The notes under the pieces are model-generated. The model did not search any database and had not been told where the DNA came from. It was given only the letters and a program-made list of their open reading frames with translations. Positions 37,097-46,320 of a stretch of DNA of 64,000 bases are shown here, one piece after another. Source of the stretch: Lineus longissimus (taxonomy: Eukaryota; Nemertea; Pilidiophora; Heteronemertea; Lineidae); the NCBI RefSeq assembly GCF_910592395.1, contig NC_088317.1, positions 6,202,001 through 6,266,000 of the forward strand, written 5' to 3'. Position 1 is the stretch's first letter. Every line of letters begins with the position of its first letter. The position numbers and the translations under genes were made by a program.

Positions 37097-37522
37097 AGTA
37101 TATGTAATATGCAGGGTTCCAGACTATTTTAACACCCCTAGCGAGTGAAAAACGGCAAAATCGGCTGCTCCGAATTCAAAATTTTAAATTTTCATGTTCC
37201 CAAGCCCTCCGCACCCCATTTCCAACTCTAAAACTGTTGATTTAGGTACCGACCAGCATATTACATATACTCTACACCCCCCAAAAAACCCACTAAAGTT
37301 CCTTAACACAAATTTTCTAAAAAAACCTAACTGATAAAGGGTTAAAATCAACTACTCACGCAAAAACGTTAATCCCCAGAGTCACTACAAACGATATCCA
37401 ACATTTCTAACATTTCCAGGTTACACACAAATCAAAATATTTCGAGAAATAAAAAAACACCCCTCCCTAACATCATATATTTCACTAAAAGTCCTGCTCC
37501 GATCACACCACCGACAATAAAA
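37097..37522 (+). repeat. Left terminal inverted repeat of the Polinton
   Basis: About 426 bp matching 62,466-62,898 in inverse, with scattered substitutions and indels. It includes CCACTAAAGTTCCTTAACAC and CCGATTTTGCCG in inverse. Read on the minus strand its inner end encodes a glycine-rich hydrophobic helix (VIGAGLLVKYM). Element A is inserted directly at its inner edge. Confidence 0.95.
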
Positions 37523-37525
37523 TAC

Positions 37526-38532
37526 GGTAGGTGATAAAGTATGGAATTAGTGAAACCTTGGAAACACTGATAAACCTTGGAAACACTCCTTAAAATGCAT
37601 AAAAACATGAAATAATGCCATTCGAACCTAACGTGGTTACGAATCAACATTTGGAGCTTATTCTTACATGATCAGATCGGAATTTTATGGTAATTTAGAA
37701 ATCTGTCGCATATCCGATTCAATAGTCTATATTTTAGAACAACCCAGTTGTACCTCGCCTCCAGTGTACAGTACTGATCTTCCAAATATGGGAAGACACG
37801 CCACCACACACCCATAATATGGACCAATAGCGCTCCGCTTATAAATACGCCACCACCACGCGGGGCCTATTTGAACTACGGATCGGTCTGTTCATACAGG
37901 GTGATACAGAGAAAATTGGGGGCCTGTCATGCATTATGCATGGATAAGGTTGACGACTATGTCTAGGCCTAATTGTCTATGATTGACTGATATTTTATAA
38001 CAAACGATGAATAAAAGAAGCCTAGTCATGTATGTTTATTACCGAAGTTTGCGGATGAAAATTTCCTTCGCCGTGAGCGATTTCTTACATCTTCCAGTAC
38101 GCATCGAGGGATGCAGAGATCTTTGTGACGTCACCAGTTCTAAGCGGTTTTTTTATTCACGTGTGTGTTTGTCCTATGATCTCGTGCATCTAGTACCGAG
38201 CATAATACTTTATCGTCTATGGAATACAAAACAATCATAAAAACTAATTTTTGCTTCCATTGAAGAGAAATAAAATATTTTAACGACCACAGCGCATTGC
38301 CAATTGATGACGTCATCCTCCACATTAAAAATGTTGGCTTCTGAACTAACTGGCAAATTGCTATCAATAAAGTCAGCTGGGACGAGACTGTCAGTTGGGA
38401 GGGTATAAATCGTGGAAGGAACGCACCCGATTTCCCGCGCTATTTGCACAGTGATTCCATGGTTTACATTGAATATTACAAGGTTTATCAGTGTTTCCAA
38501 GGTTTCACTAATTCCATACTTTATCAACTACC
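37526..38532 (+). mobile_element. Element A, first of two tandem copies
   Basis: Begins GGTAGGTGATAAAGTATGG and ends CCATACTTTATCAACTACC, giving ~60-bp imperfect terminal inverted repeats. A 105-codon minus-strand frame (38,527-38,210) is identical in the next copy but has no recognisable domain. Non-autonomous. Confidence 0.85.
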
Positions 38533-38535
38533 GGT

Positions 38536-39528
38536 GGTAGTTGATAAAGCTTGGAATCAGTGAAACCTTGGAACCAGTGATAAACCTTGGAATCAGTCCT
38601 AAAAATGCATAAAAACATGAAATAATGCCATTGAAACCTAAGGTGGTTACGAATCAATATTTGGAGATTATTTTTACATGATCAGATCGGAATTTGACGG
38701 TAGTTTAGAAATCAGTCGCATATCCGATTCAACAATCTATATTTTAGAACAACCCAGTCATACCTCGCCTCCAGTGTACATTACTGATCTCCCAAATATG
38801 GGCATTCACGTCACGACACGCCCACCACACACCCATAATATGGACCAATCCGCTTACTACGCCACCACACGGGGCCTATCTGAGCTACGGAGCGGTGTGA
38901 TCATACAGGGTGATACAGAGAAGATTGACTACATCATGCAGTACCGGCTGGCACTTATCCGTACATCACCTTATACATGACAAGAAACGTAGATGAAGGT
39001 TTATTACCGAAGGTTTTGGAAGGGTTTGGAGATGAAAAATGTGAACAAATTCCTTCGCTGTGAGCGATTTCGTACATCTTCATGTAGGCCTGCACATCGA
39101 GGGATGTAGATATCTTTTCGTGATGTCACCAGTTCTAAGCGGTTTTTTTTATTCACGTGTGTGTTTGTCCTATGATCTCATGCATCTAGTACCGAGCATA
39201 ATACTTTATCGTCTATGGAATACAAAACAATCATAAAAACTAATTTTTGCTTCCATTGAAGAGAAATAAAATATTTTAACGACCACAGCGCATTGCCAAT
39301 TGATGACGTCATCCTCCACATTAAAAATGTTGGCTTCTGAACTAACTGGCAAATTGCTATCAATAAAGTCAGCTGGGACGAGACTGTCAGTTGGGAGGGT
39401 ATAAATCGTGGAAGGAACGCACCCGATTTCCCGCGCTATTTGCACAGTGATTCCATGGTTTACATTGAATATTACAAGGTTTATCAGTGTTTCCAAGGTT
39501 TCACTAATTCCATACTTTATCAACTACC
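38536..39528 (+). mobile_element. Element A, second tandem copy
   Basis: 993 bp, separated from the first copy by GGT. Its 3' half (39,178-39,528) is identical to the first copy over long stretches, whereas the 5' halves differ more, which suggests recent gene conversion or unequal exchange. Confidence 0.85.
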
Positions 39529-39654
39529 AGCTGGTGTTCATTCTTTGATAATTTTTCCGTTAATACGATCCATCCTTTTTTTCTTTAGCTCACTGGAACG
39601 CTTTCCTAATTCACAAGACCAGGCAATTTGCTTAGGCGATCTTTGTTTAGGCTG

Positions 39655-40218
39655 TTACATCTTTCCCTTGGGAGTTGTTCGTAGTTTCCTGTTGTCCACT
39701 TGGGAGTTGTTCGTAGTTTCCTGTTGTCCACTTGGGAGTTGTTCGTAGTTTCCTGTTGTCCACTCTGCATTTATTTCCCGAAAATTTGCTGTATATGTTG
39801 ACTCTCGCTGTGTGTTCTTCTCGCTACTTCCCACGCTACAATTGCTGAGAGTGAGTAAACTAGTTGTGGCTACGGCCATAAGAGCTCCCAATTTCAAACT
39901 GAGAAAACCAGTCCACCTGTCCAGCTCATTCATCACAATGTAATCATTTCTAAGATCCTCATACAGATTATCTCTGTCACAATTCGGTAAAATCCACCCA
40001 GCTCGGGAGGAATAAGCTTCGATGGCCATTTTGCTAAATGTGTCACTAACTCTGGAGGATAAGCTGCTTTGATAAATCCTGTGATACTTAAAAATTTCAT
40101 TTTCTGACATATAGTCAAGATCGTTAAAAGTGAATTGCTTCCCAGTGAATTCTTCTGTCTTTCCAGTGGCAACTAAAACCTCTAGATCCCCCTTTGCGCG
40201 TGTACCTTGTTCGGACAA
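39655..40218 (-). CDS. Polinton left-end protein of unknown function
   Basis: The frame is open for 187 codons but has no good ATG at its start: an in-frame stop precedes a TTG near 40,218, and the first internal ATG is at MSENEIFKYH. The core (KYHRIYQSSLSSRVSDTF ... ELDRWTGFLSLKLGALMAVATTS) has a charged helical region followed by one likely membrane segment. The C-terminal ~30 residues come from three copies of a 32-bp repeat (39,670-39,765), each read in a different frame. Similar small proteins occur near one end of Polintons, but no function is known to me. The N-terminus may be lost. Confidence 0.55.
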   Translation of the reverse strand: MSEQGTRAKGDLEVLVATGKTEEFTGKQFTFNDLDYMSENEIFKYHRIYQSSLSSRVSDTFSKMAIEAYSSRAGWILPNCDRDNLYEDLRNDYIVMNELDRWTGFLSLKLGALMAVATTSLLTLSNCSVGSSEKNTQRESTYTANFREINAEWTTGNYEQLPSGQQETTNNSQVDNRKLRTTPKGKM

Positions 40219-40358
40219 TACTTCACTAGGGGGTTACTGGATTTTGACTGGGGGTTACACTAGTTTGTTGCCTAGTCTGATTTTAAATTATCTTTAGTTG
40301 ATAGTTGTGTGTCTGCTAGTCTGACTGCTAGTAGGTATTGAGGACACTATGGCATCTA

Positions 40359-41072
40359 TCAAATCTTTGCTGGACTCTCTGCTATGCGTTTCTCTGCCAA
40401 GCGATTCTCTGCTAAGAGTTTCTCTACTATGCGATTCTCTGCACATTTAAGAACTAAAAATTCTCTTGGAAATTCCAAACGTAAAATCAGTTTTGATGAC
40501 CAATTTTTTCTTAAGAGATCTAAAATTTCATCCCTTTCACTTTTGGAAATTATGTTGTTTTCCAGTAATGCTACCTTCATTGAGTCTTCGTCTTTGTTAA
40601 AAAACAGTATCAACATACGAATGTTTTCCCTAAAATCCTTCACAATAGAGTTGTATTTTTGAATCAAAACCCAAGTAGTGATTCCATAATGCCTTCCTGA
40701 AAATGCCAAGTTACAAAGCCTGCTTGATTTTCTCTTACTGTCATGCAAATTGGCACAGTCATCAATGATGAAAAGTGTGTTTGAACCTTTGTAAACTTCC
40801 ATGGGAGCAGGTAATGATTTATTCAGATTATTCTTAACAATATTGGGATCAATAATAATGAGATTTTTATCTTTGAAAACCCACTCTCGGTTATATGTCT
40901 TATTGTGTTCAAAGGTTGGACAAAAGAGAATGATGTTTTCAAAATTTCCTTTGTAGTAAGTCTCCAACAAATCTAAGACGAAGTGAGTTTTTCCACAATT
41001 TGTGCAGCCAGAAATAATGGCATTGAAAGGTTCGTAAATAAACAATGATGAGCTAGCAGTAGATAATGTCAT
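40359..41072 (-). CDS. Polinton genome-packaging ATPase (FtsK/A32-like)
   Basis: An intact 237-residue frame from ATG at 41,072. Walker A is ISGCTNCGKTHFVLDLL (residues ~20-36). Walker B is NTLFIIDDCAN (~93-103). A later HYGITTWVLIQKY fits the sensor/Gln region of the HerA/FtsK A32-like class. These ATPases drive DNA into preformed capsids in Polintons and related viruses. The last ~30 residues (AENR, AEKR and AES units) come from a short tandem repeat at 40,370-40,450 and look like an added tail. The start overlaps the motif GATAAATG. It lies downstream of the capsid gene in the same direction. One of the few genes here without an evident lesion. Confidence 0.9.
   Translation of the reverse strand: MTLSTASSSLFIYEPFNAIISGCTNCGKTHFVLDLLETYYKGNFENIILFCPTFEHNKTYNREWVFKDKNLIIIDPNIVKNNLNKSLPAPMEVYKGSNTLFIIDDCANLHDSKRKSSRLCNLAFSGRHYGITTWVLIQKYNSIVKDFRENIRMLILFFNKDEDSMKVALLENNIISKSERDEILDLLRKNWSSKLILRLEFPREFLVLKCAENRIVEKLLAENRLAEKRIAESPAKI
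40370..40450. repeat. Short tandem repeat coding the ATPase tail
   Basis: Units around TTCTCTGCTA and GCGATTCTCTGC repeat every ~15 bases. They translate on the minus strand as repeated Ala-Glu-x-Arg/Lys residues and include the stop region of the ATPase gene. Confidence 0.7.
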
Positions 41073-41076
41073 TTAT
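41070..41076 (-). promoter_or_regulatory. TAAATG initiator at the ATPase start
   Basis: Minus-strand GATAAATG overlaps the start codon. The same TAAATG overlap is seen at most other genes of this Polinton. Confidence 0.45.
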
Positions 41077-41085
41077 CAAAGGGAT

Positions 41086-41322
41086 TTATTTCATTGGGAT
41101 CTGCGGTATGAGACCATTATCGTATAGATATTCCGGAGAAAAATTACCAAGAGTAACAACCAGACCAAGTTTTAGAAACTCATTGATATCGGCCTGGCTG
41201 GGATCTCCAATTTTCATTTTTAAAATTATTCTCATCACAATGCTGTAACCTACCGTAATTCAAGACAAAACAAAACTTCTATAAAGCGTATTCACAATAT
41301 CTTTCTTGTCAATTGTCTCCAT
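41086..41322 (-). pseudogene. Small Polinton protein between ATPase and capsid genes
   Basis: One frame of 78 codons runs from ATG (METIDKKDIVNTLYRS), with TATAAATG at the start, to ...NGLIPQIPMK-TAA. It contains a single internal TGA at about 41,260. The second half (MKIGDPSQADINEFLKLGLV) is well formed. It sits 13 bp upstream of the ATPase start. No function known. Confidence 0.55.
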
Positions 41323-41373
41323 TTATAAACCGCAAAATTAACCTAATTCATTACGCTCACGATTTGAGAATTT

Positions 41374-41561
41374 GTGACCCGTCTCAGCGAAACCCGGCGC
41401 TTGTCGCGCAGAAGATGAGCCTAAATGACATCAGGAGATAATGGAAGAAATTGATGTGCTCATATTTCACAAAAGGCAGACAACAGAGAAATGAACAAAC
41501 AGTCCGCCTCAACCTGCCAAGCTCAGAGCGACATGCGCCTACTTTTGCTGTGACGGGTCAC
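41374..41561. mobile_element. 188-bp MITE truncating the major capsid gene
   Basis: Starts GTGACCCGTCTCAGCGAAA and ends TTTGCTGTGACGGGTCAC, with inverted similarity continuing ~35 bp (GGCGC, TGTCGC). ATTT flanks both sides. It replaces the natural end of the capsid frame: the translation runs from VQN into MITE sequence and stops at 41,523. Confidence 0.8.
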
Positions 41562-42815
41562 ATTTTGAACATTTAACTGTGTGTCTGAAACAATAAATAT
41601 TTGCATTTTGTACGGGCCTTTAGTCCCATCTTTTGTGATAGCCAACTGAATTCCATCTTTTGTGTTTTGCAAAGCTATTCCACTTCCATGCAAATTATTG
41701 TCCTCCGTGGTTCTCAGATCAAGCCACAACCCAAAATAGTTCTCATCACCGTAATACTTTTCAAGAGTTAAATTACAGTTGTGTGTTTTCTTAATATCTT
41801 CGGCCATGAAATGTTTTTTCGCTTCTTCCCATTGATCTAACAATCTCATATTATATAGTATATTTTATATTTATATATTTTATATGGTTTATTAGCCACT
41901 TCCTCGATCGTAACTTTCAAATTTGAAATTCCTGGGTTTTCGAATTTTTCACTGTCTCTTTCGCCGTCGTTATGTGAGGTTACAAATAGTAACAAAATTC
42001 CTTGGATGGATCTTTTTGGAAAATTGATATTTTCATTAATTATTTTTTCGTTTGTTTCCACGTTTATTATCTTAAAATGATCTATCCAATCGTAAAATAC
42101 CGAAAATCCAGAATTATGATTAATTTGTAATTGCCCCTGCAACTCTTTCATCTGTAACAGTGTCATATTCCATACATATATTTTTCAATTGATAATTCAT
42201 ATTCGCAGTTGTGGTTGTGAAAATTACATCCTCTTTTGGCGCCAAGGTCATGCTGAATATAACGTCCTCCTGAATGGGAAATTTGTAAAACGGAGCGTGG
42301 GTTGAGAGCAAATCAAAGTCAATTGGGATTTTGTATTTATTGTCAAAAACTTCTTTCAAAGTCTTCTCATTGCTGGTGTCCCCGGTGATGTCAGCCAAAG
42401 CTACCCCGGATCTAAGCTGTCTGAGGTTAATGCTTTGGATTCCCTGAAATACTCGATTGTCTCTTTCTTCATTGGACAGCCATAGGTCTTTGTAGGTGGC
42501 ATACAAATTATAGTTATCTATTTCGAGAAGGTTTTCAGTCCCCCACTTAACATTCAGTTTTGAAATAATATTTCTCCCTAAATTATTTACTACAGAATAT
42601 TTGCTATTTCCTGAGATAATAACATCCGCCGACAGATAAACACTACCAGGTACGAAGAAGGTATTATTATTTAACTTTGGAATCTTCACATACAGAGTTT
42701 CCTTTGGTTGTGTCGACGATGGGTTGTGAGTGATAACGTGATGGTGACGTTCAGCTTTCAAACCTAGTTGAACGCAATTGCTTCTTTGGGTGTTTAACAC
42801 TTTTCCAGTTGCCAT
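41523..42815 (-). pseudogene. Polinton major capsid protein (double jelly-roll type), broken
   Basis: Three consecutive pieces in different frames: 42,815-42,120, 42,166-41,846 and 41,849-41,523. Conserved landmarks are FVPGSVYLSADVIISG, NIISKLNVKWG, FYKFPIQEDVIFSMTLAP, FPKRSIQGILLLFV and LWLDLRTTEDNNLHGSG, in the order typical of Polinton/adintovirus-type capsid proteins, which build the icosahedral shell. Breaks: a frameshift near 42,140; an AT-rich microsatellite at 41,848-41,885 that adds out-of-place YKIYK residues and a stop; and the MITE at the 3' end. About 430 codons in total, the usual core length. The start lies in CCTAAATAAATG, overlapping the stop of the upstream gene. Cannot encode a whole protein. 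Confidence 0.88.
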
Positions 42816-42824
42816 TTATTTAGG
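42813..42824 (-). promoter_or_regulatory. TAAATAAATG at the capsid-gene start
   Basis: Minus-strand TCCTAAATAAATG contains the stop codon TAA of the upstream coiled-coil gene and the ATG of the capsid gene, so the genes are packed 4 bp apart. Confidence 0.5.
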
Positions 42825-43784
42825 AAGATTTTTTCTTCCCCCTAAACGTTTTTACCCCTTCGAATAAACCATAGATTATTGAACTTACAACAACGAGCAA
42901 TAAAATTATAAGATGCTCCGCCAGAAAACCAACAACTGCCCCAACTGATTTCAGAATGAATGACATGATCGAACCTATCATTACCGGCAGAGCTGCGGCC
43001 GATTTCTTAGGCAATTCTTTTAACCAATTAGCAAATTTCTTTAATCCATTTTTACCCTATCTGGGATATCTGATTATGGTTTTGGTCCGGGAGGGGGATT
43101 AGGAGGTTTTTTTGTTGATCTCAAAGAATTACTAATAAGACCTAAGGTTGTGAAAAACACTACTATCGCAGCTACAAATGCTCCAATAGTTGGGCCATCC
43201 AATTTTAAGAATAATTTCAATCTATCTTTCAGAGGTATTTTTGAGTCTGGTTTTTTCAAAACATCTTTAATCAAACGTTTCATTCTGCTTGTGCTCCTTT
43301 CCATTTCTCTGCCCAACTCAAATACTTTTTGACGCTCTTCGTCCAGTTGGCCTTTTACTTTATCTAGTTCCTCTTTAACTTTATCAATTTCTTCTTTTAA
43401 TTCTTGGTTTTCTTCAACCTCTTCGGTCACACCTATTAATTAATCTCGCTGTAGATTTTCAAGTCTCTTTACGTATTCTTTCAACTTCCACTCCAATTCC
43501 ACTTTCTTATCTTCTAGATCTTCCAGCTGTATATCTTTCGTCGCCTTTACAGTGGCTAAATCATCCCCCGCCCATTTTAACGCTCTGACTTCCCTCATTA
43601 CATTTTCACTAAGTCCCAAATCTATCAATTCTTTATCAGTAGCATCAATTAACATATAAAGTGTTTTACCAGGTTTACCAACAATATTCGCTACAAAACT
43701 GTTCTCCACAATGTTTGTTTCCGGCGGGTTATTGTTTGCTGATGCGGATGACTCAAATGGTTTGGGTTGCATTTCTATTTCTTC

Positions 43785-43824
43785 ATCGGGGGGGGGGGGG
43801 GGCGGGGGGGGGCGGGGGGGGGGG
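43785..43824. repeat. G-rich homopolymer tract in the coding region
   Basis: Almost pure G with two C interruptions. On the minus strand it codes a run of Pro with Ala and Arg. Likely expansion by slippage; it coincides with a frame change. Confidence 0.85.
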
Positions 43825-44622
43825 TTAGTAGTTTGATTAGAGATTTATGTACTATAGATTTATAGTTGTTTTTGGCAGAAGAAGGAGCATAACATTTTCC
43901 ATTTCTTCTGGTGAGGATGATAAGTGTTCCTTTGTGTCTGAAAAACATTTGATTTGGAATTTTACTGTATCTTGGATTCAATTTTAAAAGTTTACGTATA
44001 CCAGCATTTGTGTAATTCCACTTTGTTCCTTCTAAAGCACCCCTATCTTTTTCAGTTGCAAGTCTACCAACTTTTCTTATTGATGTTGTATTAGTAGTTT
44101 GATTAGAGATTTATGTACTATAGATTTATAGTTGTTTTTGGCAGAAGAAGGAGCATAACATTTTCCATTTCTTCTGGTGAGGATGATAAGTGTTCCTTTG
44201 TGTCTGAAAAACATTTGATTTGGAATTTTACTGTATCTTGGATTCAATTTTAAAAGTTTACGTATACCAGCATTTGTGTAATTCCACTTTGTTCCTTCTA
44301 AAGCACCCCTATCTTTTTCAGTTGCAAGTCTACCAACTTTTCTTATTGATGTTGTATTAGTAGTTTGATTAGAGATTTATGTACTATAGATTTATAGTTG
44401 TTTTTGGCAGAAGAAGGAGCATAAAATTTTCCATTTCTTCTGGTGAGGATGATAAGTGTTCCTTTGTGTCTGAAAAACATTTGATTTGGAATTTTACTGT
44501 ATCTTGGATTCAATTTTAAAAGTTTACGTATACCAGCATTTGTGTAATTCCACTTTGTTCCTTCTAAAGCACCCCTAATATCTTTTTCAGTTGCAAGTCT
44601 ACTAACTTTTCTTATTGATGTT
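43825..44622. repeat. Three tandem copies of a ~266-bp coding module
   Basis: TTAGTAGTTTGATTAGAG starts at 43,825, 44,092 and 44,357. The three copies are nearly identical. The third carries an extra AAT within CCCCTAATATC, which keeps the parent gene in frame, and one A/C change (ATAAAATTTT). Copies 1 and 2 follow the stop. Confidence 0.92.
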
Positions 44623-45516
44623 GTATTTGAAAAGCATGTTCTCGTAGGTAACGGTTCATATGACCCAACACTGGTATTGAATTCTGTATCATCTGGCTCC
44701 TTGAAACTAGTTTCAGATGTTGGTTCTAATTCATTTCGAATTTCTGTTCGATTTAGTTCATCCATTTCAAAGTCTTCACCTCCGCCATCAGTCATTTAGA
44801 TTAATTAAAATATACTAAGAGGTTAAATTTTACTTTTTTATTTCCCCCCTTAAACAGGTAGCTGCCATATAAAAGGTGTGGGTTGGGACGAGGCTGGCTT
44901 TTGCCAGTAAGATATTTTTGAATTCAGAGCTCCTGCCATTTGGGCCAGTTTATTCAAAATTACAAGAGTTTGAAAAGGCAGTTTTCAATGAAAAGTTGAT
45001 ACATTATTCATGAAGTTTCATGAAAGCCATATGCCCACTTAGGGTTTATGAGATGGTCTATTTGTCGGAGAAATTAGGTGGGAAAGATTTGTAACTGAAA
45101 ATTTGCTTCATTAATAATGCATAAATGTACTATGTGATAGACAGTTTGAGGTATGATTGGCATGTGGTAAGGCTAAATATGGACATTGTAAACAAAAGCA
45201 TGTGACTGTTGTGCAGGAAAATTAGTCCCCTGAAAAAGCATGCAAAATATCCCAAAAAAATGTGGAAAGGGGCCTACTTTTCATTGGGGGTAGTCCAGAT
45301 GTATTCCATGATTTATATTCCACCAAAACATGTTATTATTCACCTATTTATATTATTTACCTTTATGTTCAATGTTATGAAATATCCACTTCAATCATGT
45401 TAATCCACTTGCTTTGCATCACATAAAACTAGTGTACTCCTTCACTTAATTCAACACAAAAAAAGTCAAATCTAAATCTAAATCCACAATAAATGATTGT
45501 TTAATCCATAGAAGAA

Positions 45517-46197
45517 TTAATGCCAATGATGGCCAACATAGGGAATTCCTGGAGGGTTCGGATACAGTCCCCTAACCAATGTGATAACACAATCAGGGAT
45601 AATTTCCCGGTCACTGGTACAGCTCCAAACAGTCTCATCTTCACCCATATTTTGCAAACTCCTCTGCTTTTTTTGAAGATAGCGATAATCCATCCATGCA
45701 GCCCTGTCCTTGAGCATCTTCCAATACCTCTTATAAAAACCCTTTCTCAAAGTATTGTTTTTTTTCTTCGCTGCTTGACCAGCACCCAACCATCTGGGAT
45801 GTTTGGTGGTGACACAAGGACGACAGTAACAGAGTGTACACTCTTCACTGGCAAGGTCCGGCAGAATAAATCCATTCTCTCTTTCTTCATCGTGTCCACC
45901 TTGATTTACAGGGTCCAAGGGAGCCACATTGTTCCCAGCATCGCTGTCATGATCGTCTGAGCTATCCTCCATGTTAGGTCCATCAACTGTAGATGATGAT
46001 GATGGCACAGGTTCAACAACATCCTGGACTGATTCAGTTCTGATACATTGTATCCCTTTATCCACCATTTGTGGTTCTGCTTCCACTAAGTCCATCCCAT
46101 GAAAAGTGAAAATACCTCTTATCAATTCCCTTTCTTCCTCTGTGACATAAATTTGGTATAGCAATTTTTGAGACATGGCAAAAAAGTTAGCATTCAA
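45517..46197 (-). CDS. Second protein of the nested transposon (Cys-rich, unknown)
   Basis: A 226-residue intact frame. The N-terminal half is acidic and Ser-rich (PSSSSTVDGPNMEDSSDDHD). The C-terminal half has CTLCYCRPCVTTKHPRWLG, then a basic helical part (KKKNNTLRKGFYKRYWKMLK) and ends PDCVITLVRGLYPNPPGIPY. The C-x2-C-x-C-x2-C cluster suggests metal binding. The same kind of protein accompanies transposases of this type in other invertebrates as far as I recall. It may be the spliced C-terminus of the transposase gene, which ends 124 bp upstream, rather than a separate gene. Confidence 0.5.
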   Translation of the reverse strand: MNANFFAMSQKLLYQIYVTEEERELIRGIFTFHGMDLVEAEPQMVDKGIQCIRTESVQDVVEPVPSSSSTVDGPNMEDSSDDHDSDAGNNVAPLDPVNQGGHDEERENGFILPDLASEECTLCYCRPCVTTKHPRWLGAGQAAKKKNNTLRKGFYKRYWKMLKDRAAWMDYRYLQKKQRSLQNMGEDETVWSCTSDREIIPDCVITLVRGLYPNPPGIPYVGHHWH

Positions 46198-46320
46198 AGA
46201 CTGGCTCTAGTCTAAGTGTGTGAGAAAAATCAGAGTCAGCAATTTCATCTACCTAACCCGAGCAATAGAATTGTCCTGAGTCAAGGGGGGATAGGTAGGC
46301 CTAATATAGGACTCAGATTG

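Larger units (their letters stand above)
42820..44795 (-). pseudogene. Polinton coiled-coil/membrane protein, paralogue 1, broken
   Basis: Starts MTDGGGEDFEMDELN with TCTAAATG. A middle module (NQMFFRHKGTLIILTRRNGK) is repeated three times at DNA level (43,825-44,622), wrecking the frame. Then come a Pro-rich stretch from a G/C homopolymer, ATDKELIDLGLSENV, a long coiled coil (EEIDKVKEELDKVKGQLDEE, interrupted by one TAA at 43,440), a basic segment LKDRLKLFLKLDG, a hydrophobic helix, and after another frame change LPVMIGSIMSFILKSVGAVV plus a second hydrophobic stretch ending GKKKSS. The paralogue at 48,698-50,400 has the same order. It lies directly upstream of the capsid gene, so a virion or membrane-remodelling role is plausible but unproven. 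Confidence 0.65.

Noticed and set aside
38210-38527. 105-codon minus-strand frame identical in both element A copies
   Set aside because: Identity reflects recent copying of the whole element, non-coding parts included; the older copy at the window start does not keep the frame.
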